NCBI RefSeq assembly: GCF_040954835.1 | Contig: NW_027167693.1 | Coordinates: forward strand, 72,001 to 136,000 | DNA: 64,000 nt | DNA from: Lepisosteus oculatus | Taxonomy: Eukaryota; Chordata; Actinopteri; Semionotiformes; Lepisosteidae | Direction: 5' to 3' | Part shown: positions 9,093 to 18,319 of the stretch, piece by piece | Numbering within the stretch: the stretch's first letter is position 1 | How the letters are laid out: every line of letters begins with the position of its first letter | The notes under the pieces: generated by a model | Databases searched by the model: none | Seen by the model: the letters and a program-made list of their open reading frames with translations, nothing else | What the model was told of the DNA's origin: nothing | Translations under genes and position numbers: made by a program

Positions 9093-9464
9093 GTTTGGTT
9101 TCTTTAGGATTTACTTTTGTCGTGTGTGAGGTAACAGCTCATTCAGTAGGGGGATGTTTTCACTTGGAAAAACCTGTGCATCACTGCACTCATTCAGCTA
9201 AGGGCGTCTGTTACCTCCAGATCTAAATGCCTCTCCGAGACTTTAGAGAGGACTTACACCGCACTGTTCACAGGTAAGAAACGAGACCTCGAAAACCCCC
9301 TTTCTTGATCAGTAATTCACCATCCCCAGAACGCCAGCATCGCTGCTTTTGCCCCGGGGTGGACTTACGCACTGAGCTCAATCAGGGCGATTCTCGGGTC
9401 TCAACGTCCTTTAAATCCTGCTACTTAATGCTTTGCTCTTTTATTATGAGGTGTGTTTATGTTA

Positions 9465-9518
9465 GTGTAGTGCGTGTGTATATGTATTTCAGTGTCGTGC
9501 GTGTGTATATGTATTTCA
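9465..9518. repeat. 27-bp tandem duplication in the viral leader
   Basis: Copies 9465-9491 and 9492-9518 differ at one base. On the plus strand they are rich in GT and TATGTA steps. Confidence 0.85.
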
Positions 9519-9639
9519 CAAACAAGGAAAACACCAAAAACATACATACATATATCTCTTCTACTCCTGTTTCCTTTAAAACAAAAAAAAAACCACGCCA
9601 CGCCAATCTGTGCACGATCAAGGCGTAGCTAATCTCAGG

Positions 9640-10045
9640 ACCCCGGGCGTAATTAAAGCCCACACCAATCCTGGATTATACGTGCATTTAATGCACCACT
9701 CAGCTCCAGAACCCCGGGCGCAATTAAGGCCCACACCGATCCCGAGCCACAGAACTCCGGGTGCAATTAAGACCCACACCAGTTCTGACCTTCAGAACTC
9801 CGGGTGCAACTAAGACCCACACCAGTCCTGAACTACGTGCATTTAATGCACCACTTGCTCTAGAACCCCGGGCGCAATTAAGGCCCACACCGATTCAGAG
9901 CCTCAGAACTCCGGGTGCAATTAAGACCCAAACCAGTTCTGACCTTCAGAACTCCGGGTGCAATTAAGACCCACACCAGTCCTGACTTCACGGTAAGGGT
10001 CCAAAACCCGTTCAAAACTCCACGCGCAATTAAGGCATACACCAG
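9640..10045. repeat. Higher-order tandem repeat in the viral leader
   Basis: A core around CCGGG(C/T)G(C/T)AA(T/C)TAA recurs with CCGG at about 9643, 9714, 9757, 9800, 9869, 9911 and 9954, and a decayed copy near 10022. The spacing pattern is about 70, 43, 43, 69, 42, 43, so two super-units of about 155 bp are each made of one long and two short sub-repeats. The long form carries the palindrome GTGCATTTAATGCAC (9681-9695, 9836-9850). Confidence 0.85.
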
Positions 10046-10258
10046 CTTCGAACGCCTGTACACAATACCGCGGAACCCCTGCCAGACCAAATTCTGGGCT
10101 TACAGCAAACAACCCATTACATACACCGGTGCCTTCCCCGGGCCAGAGGAATTCAGAAACTCACGTTTACTCCGTCATCTCGGGCGATTCTCGCAGGGAG
10201 CAGAGATTTCCCAATCGGTCAGAGAGAGTCGGGACTTTTAAATAAAAGAGGAGTCCTT

Positions 10259-10263
10259 ACCTC
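10259..10263 (-). promoter_or_regulatory. Candidate major splice donor of the retrovirus
   Basis: On the viral strand GAG|GTAAGG sits about 60 bases past the primer site, the usual place for the donor that joins the leader to spliced env mRNA. No acceptor was assigned. Confidence 0.55.
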
Positions 10264-10320
10264 TTAGTTATGTGCCAGCTGACCGTCCCTGCCGATGGGA
10301 AGTTCTGCGCCTTCTGGAGC

Positions 10321-10338
10321 ATCCTGCCGACTACGCCA
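10321..10338 (-). promoter_or_regulatory. Primer binding site, tRNA-Ser
   Basis: The viral-strand 18-mer TGGCGTAGTCGGCAGGAT lies four bases past the 5' LTR. Its complement ends CTGCCGACTACG-CCA, which from memory is the 3' end of vertebrate tRNA-Ser of the AGA/TGA type, with all 18 positions matching. Confidence 0.88.
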
Positions 10339-10342
10339 AATT

Positions 10343-10751
10343 TGTTGTAACAGAAGAAATAAGGTTCTTGATCCCGAGATGAAGTAAAACAGATGAGTTT
10401 ATTGCATGCAAGGAACAATAAAGCCGAAGTCTTGTTTCCCGCAAGAAACAACAAAACCGAAGTATTGTTCCCCGTATTGTTACAAACTTTTGGGTTATAT
10501 ACAGTTTTCTTCTCCGTTTCTGACGTCACTCGGTCTGATGGTAAAGAGGGGGGTTCATGGTATTTGGCCAGTTTATGATGTTCTGGGCAAATGGTCAGTT
10601 TAACATTACACCCAGGGGGGTTCCTAGCTGGCATCTGCAATCCTTATCAGTTAACCCCCTTTCCTGCCATAAACCCCTGCTTGTGACTTGGAAGTCTAAA
10701 CCCCCTACAGAAAAGATTAAATTCAAACCCCCGTCTTCACATCTTTCTTCA
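10343..10751 (-). repeat. 5' LTR of the retrovirus (409 bp)
   Basis: The viral promoter. In the viral sense it has CRE TGACGTCA (10521-10528), TATATAA (10495-10501) and AATAAA (10398-10403). I saw no difference from the 3' LTR, which points to a very recent insertion or recent conversion between the LTRs. Confidence 0.97.
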
Positions 10752-10937
10752 GTAACAAAGAATAAGTTAAAAAACTTATTTTCATTGGACCCACAGAAAA
10801 GTCAAAGTTGTCCATAGAAATGCCCGTCTAAATCAGAAATCTACAGCACAAAGGCAGTGGCATTTCGGGACATAAAAATGAAATCAGACTTTACTCAGAC
10901 GAATTGCCCTTGGTCACGGACATCTTGCTATCAGTCA

Positions 10938-11168
10938 CTACAAAGATGTTTTCTCTCGTGCCATGGCTTGCCTGACTTGCTTCTTCTGCTGGATGGCTTC
11001 TGGTCGCTGGTCAGGATCGACAGCCAGCATGTCCTGGAGCAGTGTCCTTAGCTCAGTGCTTATGGCTCTATTTACTTTCAGGGGGATGTGGAACTGCAGC
11101 CAGGGGTTCTCATCCAGGGCCTCTCCAACAGGCCCTGACAGACATATGCTCCTGTATCGGAAACACAC
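10938..11168 (-). pseudogene. Orphan C-terminal exon of an STK35/PDIK1L-like protein kinase (U2)
   Basis: The frame ends in a natural stop at 10938. It encodes the last part of a kinase domain: a VGEALDENP segment, an IPLK segment, then LLQDMLAVDPDQRP, where the arginine of the ML-x2-DP-x2-RP block is the conserved one of kinase subdomain XI. An acceptor TCTGTCAG|GG at 11135/11134 suggests a terminal exon 11134-10938. The VGEAL and IPxK pattern recalls the STK35/PDIK1L (NKF4) family; I judge this from memory, without an alignment. No catalytic loop, DFG or ATP-binding exon is visible on this strand in the unit. It is probably an exon carried along when the unit formed, or the end of a kinase gene elsewhere. 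Confidence 0.6.
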
Positions 11169-12024
11169 TTTGGTTCAATTCTAAAATATTTCTCATAGGA
11201 CTGAAGGAACCTTTGCCTGTTAAGAGTTAACAATTAGGTCCTCAAGAACTGTTTTACGGTTTTCTACACTCCTGGCTGGCCAAGGTCTCTTTAAGGTCTC
11301 TTAAGTGGAGGTGTAACTCATGTATCCTACATGTGATTTAGCAACATGAAAGGGAATAGCTTCTTATCGGATTATGGTCTTGGTTAACTGCCTAAGGCTG
11401 ACCTAAGTGCCTAACTTTCTGACTTTCTTTATACCTTATATGTTAAGAAGCTTCTTCTGACCAATCAGAAATGTATGCTTTATGTATGAACATTTTGCTC
11501 ATCAAAGTGAGTGAGAGACAAGGTTAACAGAAATTAGCCACGGCAGTAAATGACAGCATATTTTTGGGTTCTTAAATGGTCTCTACCTGGCACACCTGCA
11601 GTGCAAGCTGACACACACTGTTTAGAGAAACAGCTACTCTATTACTAATATTAATGAAACATTTCTTATTCTATGGAACAAAAACAAACAGTAAAACTAA
11701 AACACAGATCTCTTAGCTTCCTATTTCATGAACCAGATGACTGAATGACCAAGCCTAACTAGTAGCCAGAACCCCAGTTAACCCTCCGTAACACAAAGTT
11801 TAACCACACGACAGGAACTCTTTCAAACTGAGTGAAAATCATAAATGGATCCATAACTTTTCATCAATTTACTATGTTGTGCCAATACCTGCATTTACAT
11901 TTAGAACGAATGATGTCATAGAACCAGCATCACACCAGTTCCAGGTGTCTCCAAGGAGACAACAGAACTTCAGTTGTGTTTGCTAAAATACACACTTTGA
12001 AACATACTGTAACACTTAGTTAAC
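11169..12024 (+). promoter_or_regulatory. Upstream region of gene copy 2, candidate promoter
   Basis: No open frame of note. The best element is a full NF-Y/CCAAT consensus GACCAATCAG at 11459-11468. A CRE-like TGATGTCA lies about 115 bases before the ATG, in the stretch 11900-11920. No clear TATA box was placed. The same sequence stands before every gene copy. A 5' untranslated exon may lie here. Confidence 0.35.
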
Positions 12025-12822
12025 ATGTCTGGTTAAGTTGAAGAATCGGCTAAGGTAAGTTTAAGGGTTTAATGGTGGGATGGCACCTGTGCTTTTTTCC
12101 CCCAACCGCTAGAATATGATTCGCACCAAACCCAAAAGAAATACTGCACAGTTCAGGAACTTCATCAACCTGGCAACTGTAAAATAAGCTTACAAACAAC
12201 TGAATTGAAATGCCAAAAAGTTCAGAGAAAGGCACAAACTATGTTTACTTGGGGTTTACAAAATTAAAGCTAACTAAAACTGTTATGATAAACAATCATG
12301 CTGCCAATGGACAGAGAAATATCATGTTTTTTGAATAATGTATTATTTGTTACATAGGAACCCAGTATAAGGGAATCCCTTGCGATCCTGTCTGCAGAGA
12401 TAAAGGTAAGTATTGTTTTCTCTTTAGCTCTGTCACTCCAAGAAATATAATGAACATAAATATATTTGCCAATCTTTTCATAGTAATCCAAACAACTCTG
12501 CGTGTATCTGACATTTGTAATATTTATCTACCGCAGTATAACTCTTCTGGCAAGGCGATTGGTATTGTACCTTGAAAGAAAACTGATTGGAAATGTCATG
12601 TACTCTATGGTTTCTATTGATGTCAAGTGGCAAATGTTGACTGGTGATGTTATGTGAATCTTAGGAAATGGTCATTTTTCAATCGAGTCTATGTTTCTCA
12701 GAATTTGAGACAGAGAGGTCAATCTCTGCAATCCGAGCTGAGGGCATTTCTTGGAATGGAAAGGTAAGAGCAACGTGTTCTTTGATATTCTCTTAAGACT
12801 CTTCGCCAGATTTAACGATGAA

Positions 12823-12900
12823 AAATGTAAATAATAATAACAAACATTATTTTATATAGTGCCTTGAAAGGTGGCTTCTTTACAGAATGACAAAACCAAC
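12823..12900 (-). repeat. LINE/SINE 3'-tail remnant in intron 3
   Basis: On the minus strand a short conserved tail (CACCTTTCAAGGCACTATAT) runs into AT-rich TTATTATTA-type sequence, as at the 3' ends of fish LINEs and their SINEs. The same element is present in every unit. Confidence 0.5.
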
Positions 12901-13066
12901 TACAATAAATAATACACAAGATATGCACGATGACATTACACAGTTAGAGGAGACAGTAGATGGTCATTGTCAGTGTACTCTGAAGGTAGTTTTCCAATTT
13001 TTTGGAACGGGGTAAAAGAGGCCACCTCTACTAGAATCTTTGTCCTAACCAAAAATGTAACAAAGT

Positions 13067-13800
13067 ATAATAATAATATTAAAAATAATAATGATAAACT
13101 TTATCTATAGAGCACCTTTCATACAAATAGTGCTTTGGTGCTTTAAAAACCAAACGTAAAAATAAAATATTAAAATTGAGAGATATACTTTCAGTTGTAA
13201 AGGAAAATACAGCAATACAGTAAAGCAACATACATGTCAATTAAATAAATAAAAATTAGGAAAGTCGTAATAAAATAAGAACAATTAAAGAGAACTAAAA
13301 AAAGAAACAGAAATAGAAAGAACAAAGAACCACTTTAACTAAAAGCAACATTTTCAAATGTTTTTTAAAACAATGTACCGAGCTTGACTGCCTAATAAAA
13401 AGTGGAAGTGAGTTTCATAATTTAGAAGCATAAAAACAAAAAGCAGCCTCTCCACTCTTTCTGCATTTCACATGTGGTATTTGCAGTAGGCCAGTATGTG
13501 CAGATCTCAGGTCACGTATAGGAACATATGAAGACAGACATTCAGTAAGGTACAGACGTGCTAGGTCGCTTAAAGCTTTAAAAACAAGTAAAAGAACTTT
13601 CAAATTTATCCTCGATAATACAGGTGACCAGTGAAGTTTTTTCAAAACAGGAATGATATTCTCTTTCTTGTATTTGTTAGGATCTGTGCTACTGCATTTC
13701 GAACAAGTAGTAAGGGATTTATTGTTTTCTTGGGAAGCCCACAAAACAGAGCATTATAATCATATCCACATCAATGTGAGCAATGGAGAAGTCAAATTAA
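13067..13800 (-). mobile_element. 5'-truncated LINE remnant (CR1/L2/Jockey group) in intron 3 (U2)
   Basis: A minus-strand frame (13744-13415) contains VLKKLHWSPVLSRINLK and LLLVFKALSDLA, the well-known C-terminal block of ORF2 in CR1/L2/Jockey-type LINEs. Upstream on the same strand decayed GLPKKTIN-like and NAVAR-like codons continue the protein in shifted frames. The 3' end has a GCTCTATAGATAAAGTTT tail and TTATTA repeats (13067-13100). It is dead: frameshifted, with no catalytic domain. Its right end is about 20 bases before exon 4. Confidence 0.75.
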
Positions 13801-16101
13801 CGTGTCTAAATATCATCTAGTTCTATCCCAGGGAAGAGGGCTGTTGCCTACACAGACGACAAGACACAAAACGCTCAACTGTGCAAAACACGCATAAGGA
13901 CATCAGTCAGGAGGAACAAGGTAAAGTGTTTTTTCTTCTTCACCATGGTCATGTAGTTTCACTCCAAGCACTGTCATATGAAATAACTGTGGAAACGACC
14001 TCCCCAACATTTTGGGTTGTTGCATTTTGCTTCAATGAATTTTAACCTTTTCTTTTAGACATTAAGAGGAAGGACACATTCACCCTTGGTAGAGATTCAG
14101 TTGTTCTATGAGATGTCAAGGTGAGAATTAACCACTTCAGGGATAAGTCAATCCACATAACTGAAAAAGGGGCAATGAACAGGATATGGGGATTTTGCTA
14201 GTTATAAAGTACAATAATCATCATTACATGATCTAAGACTACTGAAGTATAAGCTGTGTCCCTGACTGATTAATTAGCAAATTCATCTTTGTAGAGTGCA
14301 GCTACTATCTATTCAGTGGCATTTCCTTAAAACAATTGTATTCCCACATTCTGAATATGGAGTGAGATCATGTAGAGAATGTTGGACTTGTAATAACTAA
14401 TTGAAGGATAATAATAATCAACAAAAGTGCTTAAAAGTATCAACAAATGCCTTCAAAGTACTTGACACGTACTTTGCTTTCAAAAGTGAAACATAATTAA
14501 TGCTTACGTAAGATTTCTCTTGACTTCTCAGGAGTATACTAACTCCAAGGACAAGTAACATCACAAACCATTATTTAAGTGCTGATGTTGGAGCTGCAAT
14601 ACTACTACCAAGACAAAAAATGATACAGGTAACACTGCTTTCAGATTTCTAAGAATTGCTAAAATAGTATGTTTACAGAGCATTCAGAGTTGAGAATATG
14701 ACAAGTTCCTACCATCTCAAACACTGCCAATCTAGAACAAAAAGAAAGTACTTGAACGCCTGCAGTAATCGAACACAAACCAGAACATATCAGTGCATGA
14801 CAAGGAAATGTAGTCACAAAATGATTCTACCCTTTCAAGTCCCAAAAAGGACCGAGGAACTTACCGGAGGCGATACCTGGATTTCAAACAGAGTACAATG
14901 TAGCCACTGTAGGGGAGAAGATCACAGAGAGCTCTTCTCAGATTGCTCAGAGTCAGCCCCAGCACCCTGTCCTGACTGAAGCAGACAAAGTGGTCAAACA
15001 GGTAGGTAGAAATGAGTAAGGAACAGAGAGTATGGTTATTCTTGCATTGTTTTGTTCGTCTGTCAAAGAAAAGAGTGCTTCTGACTTTTGTCAATGTTCA
15101 TCTTTATTTTAGGAGAAGAACAAACGGTAGTATCACACTTTGCTCAAGTGTATGATACCATGTGTGTACAGCAGACATCACCAAAGGAACAGGAGACACC
15201 TGAGTAGAGAACAAGAATATGAAAAGACTGATGAAAAAAAGCACCAGGAGAAATCCATTGAATATGCACAATCTCGTCCAGTATTTCAATGAAAAGTTTC
15301 AGTGTTGTTTTTAGTGTCGTCGTATTGCATACATTTAAAACAATGTGTCTTGTTTAATGAACAATTTCATTTACTTTAGTAAAAAGTGTTGTTTACTGTA
15401 GTCCTAGCATGGATGCAATTGTTAGAAAAAACTTGAATGAAAAACTGAATGTTTCATACAATATGGGTTTGTGTTAACCCACACACCTAAGTGAAATGTT
15501 TGATTACGTTTACAAGACATAACACATAGTTCAGTTGAGTGTGAAAGGGAACAACAGAAAAAGTCACAAACAAAACATTTGTGAAGGACTTGATGAATGT
15601 TTTTTCTTTAGAAATGACAAAAAATAAAGAATTTTTCAACAAGATGTCTTTCTATAGCGAGTTTCATTTGAGATAGTCTTTTCTTAGAAGTGCAAGAGTG
15701 GTATTCCCTACAACTTATTCCCCAATTTCATCATTCTCAGAAATTAGGAGACGGAAACCACACCTACTGTAATATTAGACCTTGTAACAAGGCAACTAGG
15801 TTTCAATGGCTTAAAAGGTGCAGAAAGAGGCTCATGTATAATGACCTCCAGTGTCCCACAGGTTTCCCAAATCATTTCTTAGACTATGGAAAAAGAGGAA
15901 ATAAAGTGTCTACAGAAAGCGTATACCCCCTTGAACTTTGTTCAGTTTGTTGCGCCAGTGCCCGAGTTTCATGCAATTAAATGAGGACCTCTATCTCACA
16001 CCACATATGTTATACTTTCAATGGGAAAAAAGGAAATATTACAATTGTATACATTTTCACCCACATGTTAATATTTGGTAGAAGCCCTTTTCACAGCAAT
16101 T

Positions 16102-16413
16102 TCAGCTGTGAGTCTGTTGGTAATGGGCTCCACCACCTCTGCACCAACAAGATTTGATAATATTTGAGAATTTCAGAAGTCTGTCTGGTTTAGCTGAAGA
16201 ATCAGCTAAGGTAAGTTTCAGGAAGAGCATCTGATTTCTTTCAATAAAGCAGAACAGAGAAAAAACACACAATACAAAATCATGAGAATTTGTATCCATA
16301 TGACACTTTGACTCGAATACTTTTATCAGACCTACACAGAGTATATACCGTACACACTTTTTCAGCCCAGGTTTATACATTTGGATCTGCCATTTGTAGG
16401 TGTTAAGGAACAA
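16102..16413 (-). other. Minus-strand open frame over the exon-1-like segment; not supported as a gene
   Basis: A 103-codon frame (92 or fewer codons in U3-U9) covers the region downstream of each gene copy. It has no recognised domain, no splice context I could defend, and overlaps the exon-1-like segment on the other strand. Listed only because the 1.4-kb stretch otherwise holds nothing but 3' UTR, this frame and the segment at 15690-15980. Confidence 0.15.
16181..16210 (+). other. Exon-1-like duplicate in U2
   Basis: Same bases as in U1, with CTG for ATG, followed by an intact donor gtaagt. Confidence 0.6.
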
Positions 16414-16520
16414 GTAATAGGTTTATTCCATGCTGGAATAATCAGCATGGAATAAACCTATTACTTGTTCCTTTGCAGCCTACGCATGCTGATGCAGCTA
16501 CCCACCCATTTGTAGGTGTT
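16390..16520. mobile_element. Hairpin insertion with 15-bp target duplication (U2)
   Basis: Same insertion point and same duplication as in U1 (insert 16405-16505), differing at one base in the tail (CTGATGCAGC for CTGACGCAGC). The shared site shows one insertion before U1 and U2 separated by duplication. Confidence 0.85.
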
Positions 16521-16765
16521 TTTGTGTCTTAGCTCAACACTGTGAAACCTGTAGTTACAAACATGGAGGATGAAGACATGAAGACATATATTGTACCTCT
16601 GACCGGCCTACCTTCCAAGAGGTGAAAGATGAAACTTTTCCTTTATCGTCAACTCAGTGAATGTCTTTAAACTTTCGAAAACTGTAACAAAGAATAAGTT
16701 AAAAAACTTATTTTCATTGGACCCACAGAAAAGTCAAAGTTGTCCATAGGACTGAAGGAACCTTT

Positions 16766-17505
16766 CTAAAGATTCACATCTCTAAAGATCTAACCTGGAC
16801 TGTGAACACTGACTCTATCATGAAGAAGGCTCAGCAGCGCCTCTATTTCTTAAGGTGCCTCAAGCGATGGGGGATGCCAATACATGTGTTGGTGAACTTC
16901 TACCGCTGCACTATCGAGAGCGTCCTCACCAACGGGATCACCGTGTGGTATGGCAACACCTCTTCGCGAGAAAGAAAGGCACTGCAGAGAATGGTCAATA
17001 TGGCCCAGAAGATCATTGGCTGCGGTCTCACCGAGATTAAACAGCTCTATGAGGACCGCTGCCGTGGTAGAATTCTGGCCATCACAGAGGACAGTCACCA
17101 CCCCGGGCATGAGCTCTTCACCCCACTGCCCTCAGGCAAGAGATATAAGAGCATACGGACACTTACCACTAGATTCTTCAATAGCTTCTATCCACAAGCA
17201 GTGAGACTGGCGAACACATTTAGCCATCCCCCTCGGACCACACCCACACCATCACCATCTACCTCATTGTAATTTATTTATTGTACGTCTCCAGTCATTG
17301 TTTACATGTCTGTATTGTTTACATTCAAACTGCCTGCATGTTTACTTGCACATTGTCTATTGTTTGCACATTGTCTTGATGCACTGTTTGCACTTTGTTT
17401 TGTTTTTACACTTGTTTTACAATCGAGAGACTTTCTGCAAGTAAGAATTCCATTGTACCAGTACCGGTTACATATGGCAATAAAGTTCAAGTTCAAGTTC
17501 AAGTT
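16766..17505 (+). mobile_element. 5'-truncated L2-type LINE insertion (U3)
   Basis: The insertion interrupts the sequence that reads AACCTTTGCCTG in U2 and U6-U10; a CTTT on each side (16762-16765, 17506-17509) may be the target duplication. It encodes the C-terminal end of an L2-like ORF2 (16802-17272), an untranslated 3' end with AATAAAG, and a terminal array of AAGTTC hexamers. This end structure is typical of L2 elements, which finish in short tandem repeats rather than poly-A. This copy has one hexamer fewer than the one in U5. Confidence 0.85.
16802..17272 (+). pseudogene. L2-type LINE ORF2, C-terminal fragment (U3)
   Basis: 156 open codons. KKAQQRLYFLRCLKRWG, FYRCTIES, WYG and RERKALQRMVN are the conserved post-RT region of L2-type ORF2 proteins. 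The polymerase motif (F/YADD) and the endonuclease are missing, so the fragment cannot move itself. It is still fully open, suggesting a fairly young insertion. Minus-strand and other plus frames over it are shadows. Confidence 0.8.
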
Positions 17506-18319
17506 CTTTGCCTGTTAAGAGTTAACAATTAGGTCCTCAAGAACTGTTTTACGGTTTTCTACACTCCTGGCTGGCCAAGGTCTCTTTAAGGTCTCTTAAG
17601 TGGAGGTGTAACTCATGTATCCTACATGTGATTTAGCAACATGAAAGGGAATAGCTTCTTATCGGATTATGGTCTTGGTTAACTGCCTAAGGCTGACCTA
17701 AGTGCCTAACTTTCTGACTTTCTTTATACCTTATATGTTAAGAAGCTTCTTCTGACCAATCAGAAATGTATGCTTTATGTATGAACATTTTGCTCATCAA
17801 AGTGAGTGAGAGACAAGGTTAACAGAAATTAGCCACGGCAGTAAATGACAGCATATTTTTGGGTTCTTAAATGGTCTCTACCTGGCACACCTGCAGTGCA
17901 AGCTGACACACACTGTTTAGAGAAACAGCTACTCTATTACTAATATTAATGAAACATTTCTTATTCTATGGAACAAAAACAAACAGTAAAACTAAAACAC
18001 AGATCTCTTAGCTTCCTATTTCATGAACCAGATGACTGAATGACCAAGCCTAACTAGTAGCCAGAACCCCAGTTAACCCTCCGTAACACAAAGTTTAACC
18101 ACACGACAGGAACTCTTTCAAACTGAGTGAAAATCATAAATGGATCCATAACTTTTCATCAATTTACTATGTTGTGCCAATACCTGCATTTACATTTAGA
18201 ACGAATGATGTCATAGAACCAGCATCACACCAGTTCCAGGTGTCTCCAAGGAGACAACAGAACTTCAGTTGTGTTTGCTAAAATACACACTTTGAAACAT
18301 ACTGTAACACTTAGTTAAC

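Larger units (their letters stand above)
9093..10320 (-). other. Retroviral leader (5' untranslated region)
   Basis: This 1.2-kb stretch lies between the primer site and the gag ATG, longer than the leaders of most simple retroviruses. It holds a splice-donor consensus GAG|GTAAGG (junction 10261/10260), a second donor-like GTAAGT (9368-9363), a 27-bp duplication and a higher-order repeat listed separately. Several short frames are open on both strands across the repeats, but they look like a by-product of repetition. Packaging signals and perhaps an internal ribosome entry site would be expected here by analogy. Confidence 0.75.
2270..10751 (-). mobile_element. Endogenous retrovirus, gamma-like, near intact
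   Basis: Order on the minus strand: 5' LTR (10751-10343), tRNA-Ser primer site, 1.2-kb leader with tandem repeats, gag, pol, env, purine tract, 3' LTR (2678-2270). The LTRs start TG and end CA, and a 4-bp target duplication GTAA (2266-2269, 10752-10755) flanks the element. The empty site is seen in the other units (for example 16684). gag and pol are open; env is split over two frames. A CCHC zinc knuckle, the GPY/F integrase tail, the CWVC and CX6CC Env motifs and the 4-bp duplication fit gamma-like (class I) retroviruses of fish. No dUTPase or accessory gene is seen. Confidence 0.97.
12025..15292 (+). pseudogene. Array gene copy 2, two nonsense changes
   Basis: Exons by homology and splice sites: 12025-12054, 12358-12405, 12702-12763, 13821-13920, 14059-14120, 14532-14628, 14840-15001, 15113-15292. 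Codon 4 in exon 1 is TAA (12034-12036) where copies 4-10 have TTA. The sixth codon of exon 8 is TAG (15128-15130) where all other copies have TGG. Splice sites are kept. AATAAA lies at 15623-15628. Unless translation starts elsewhere, for example from another first exon, this copy cannot make the full protein. Confidence 0.6.
10752..16683 (+). repeat. Tandem unit U2 (5932 bp)
   Basis: Order: antisense kinase exon, probable promoter, gene copy 2 with LINE remnants in its intron 3, 3' UTR, exon-1-like segment, hairpin insertion. It is 116 bp longer than the basic unit because of the hairpin insertion. It has the kinase exon and lacks the LINE at the unit start. Confidence 0.95.

Noticed and set aside
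9610-10241. Repeat-rich frames on both strands of the viral leader
   Set aside because: They arise because the repeat spacing keeps frames open; there is no independent sign of coding.
12270-12491. 73-codon minus-strand frame over exon 2 and its flanks, present in all units
   Set aside because: No domain and no splice context; it is the shadow of exon 2 and intron sequence.
13067-13800. The LINE remnant as a host gene on the minus strand
   Set aside because: Its conserved block is the C-terminus of a CR1/L2/Jockey-type ORF2, with frameshifts and a LINE-type 3' tail.
12025-14120. Alternative exon 2-3 reading (frame of exon 3 giving an SISAIRAEG stretch)
   Set aside because: It is in phase between exons 2 and 3 but meets a stop in exon 4 and does not start from the exon 1 ATG.
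16850-17110. Minus-strand and extra plus-strand frames over the LINE fragment
   Set aside because: The L2-type ORF2 frame at 16802-17272 explains the stretch; the others are shadows.
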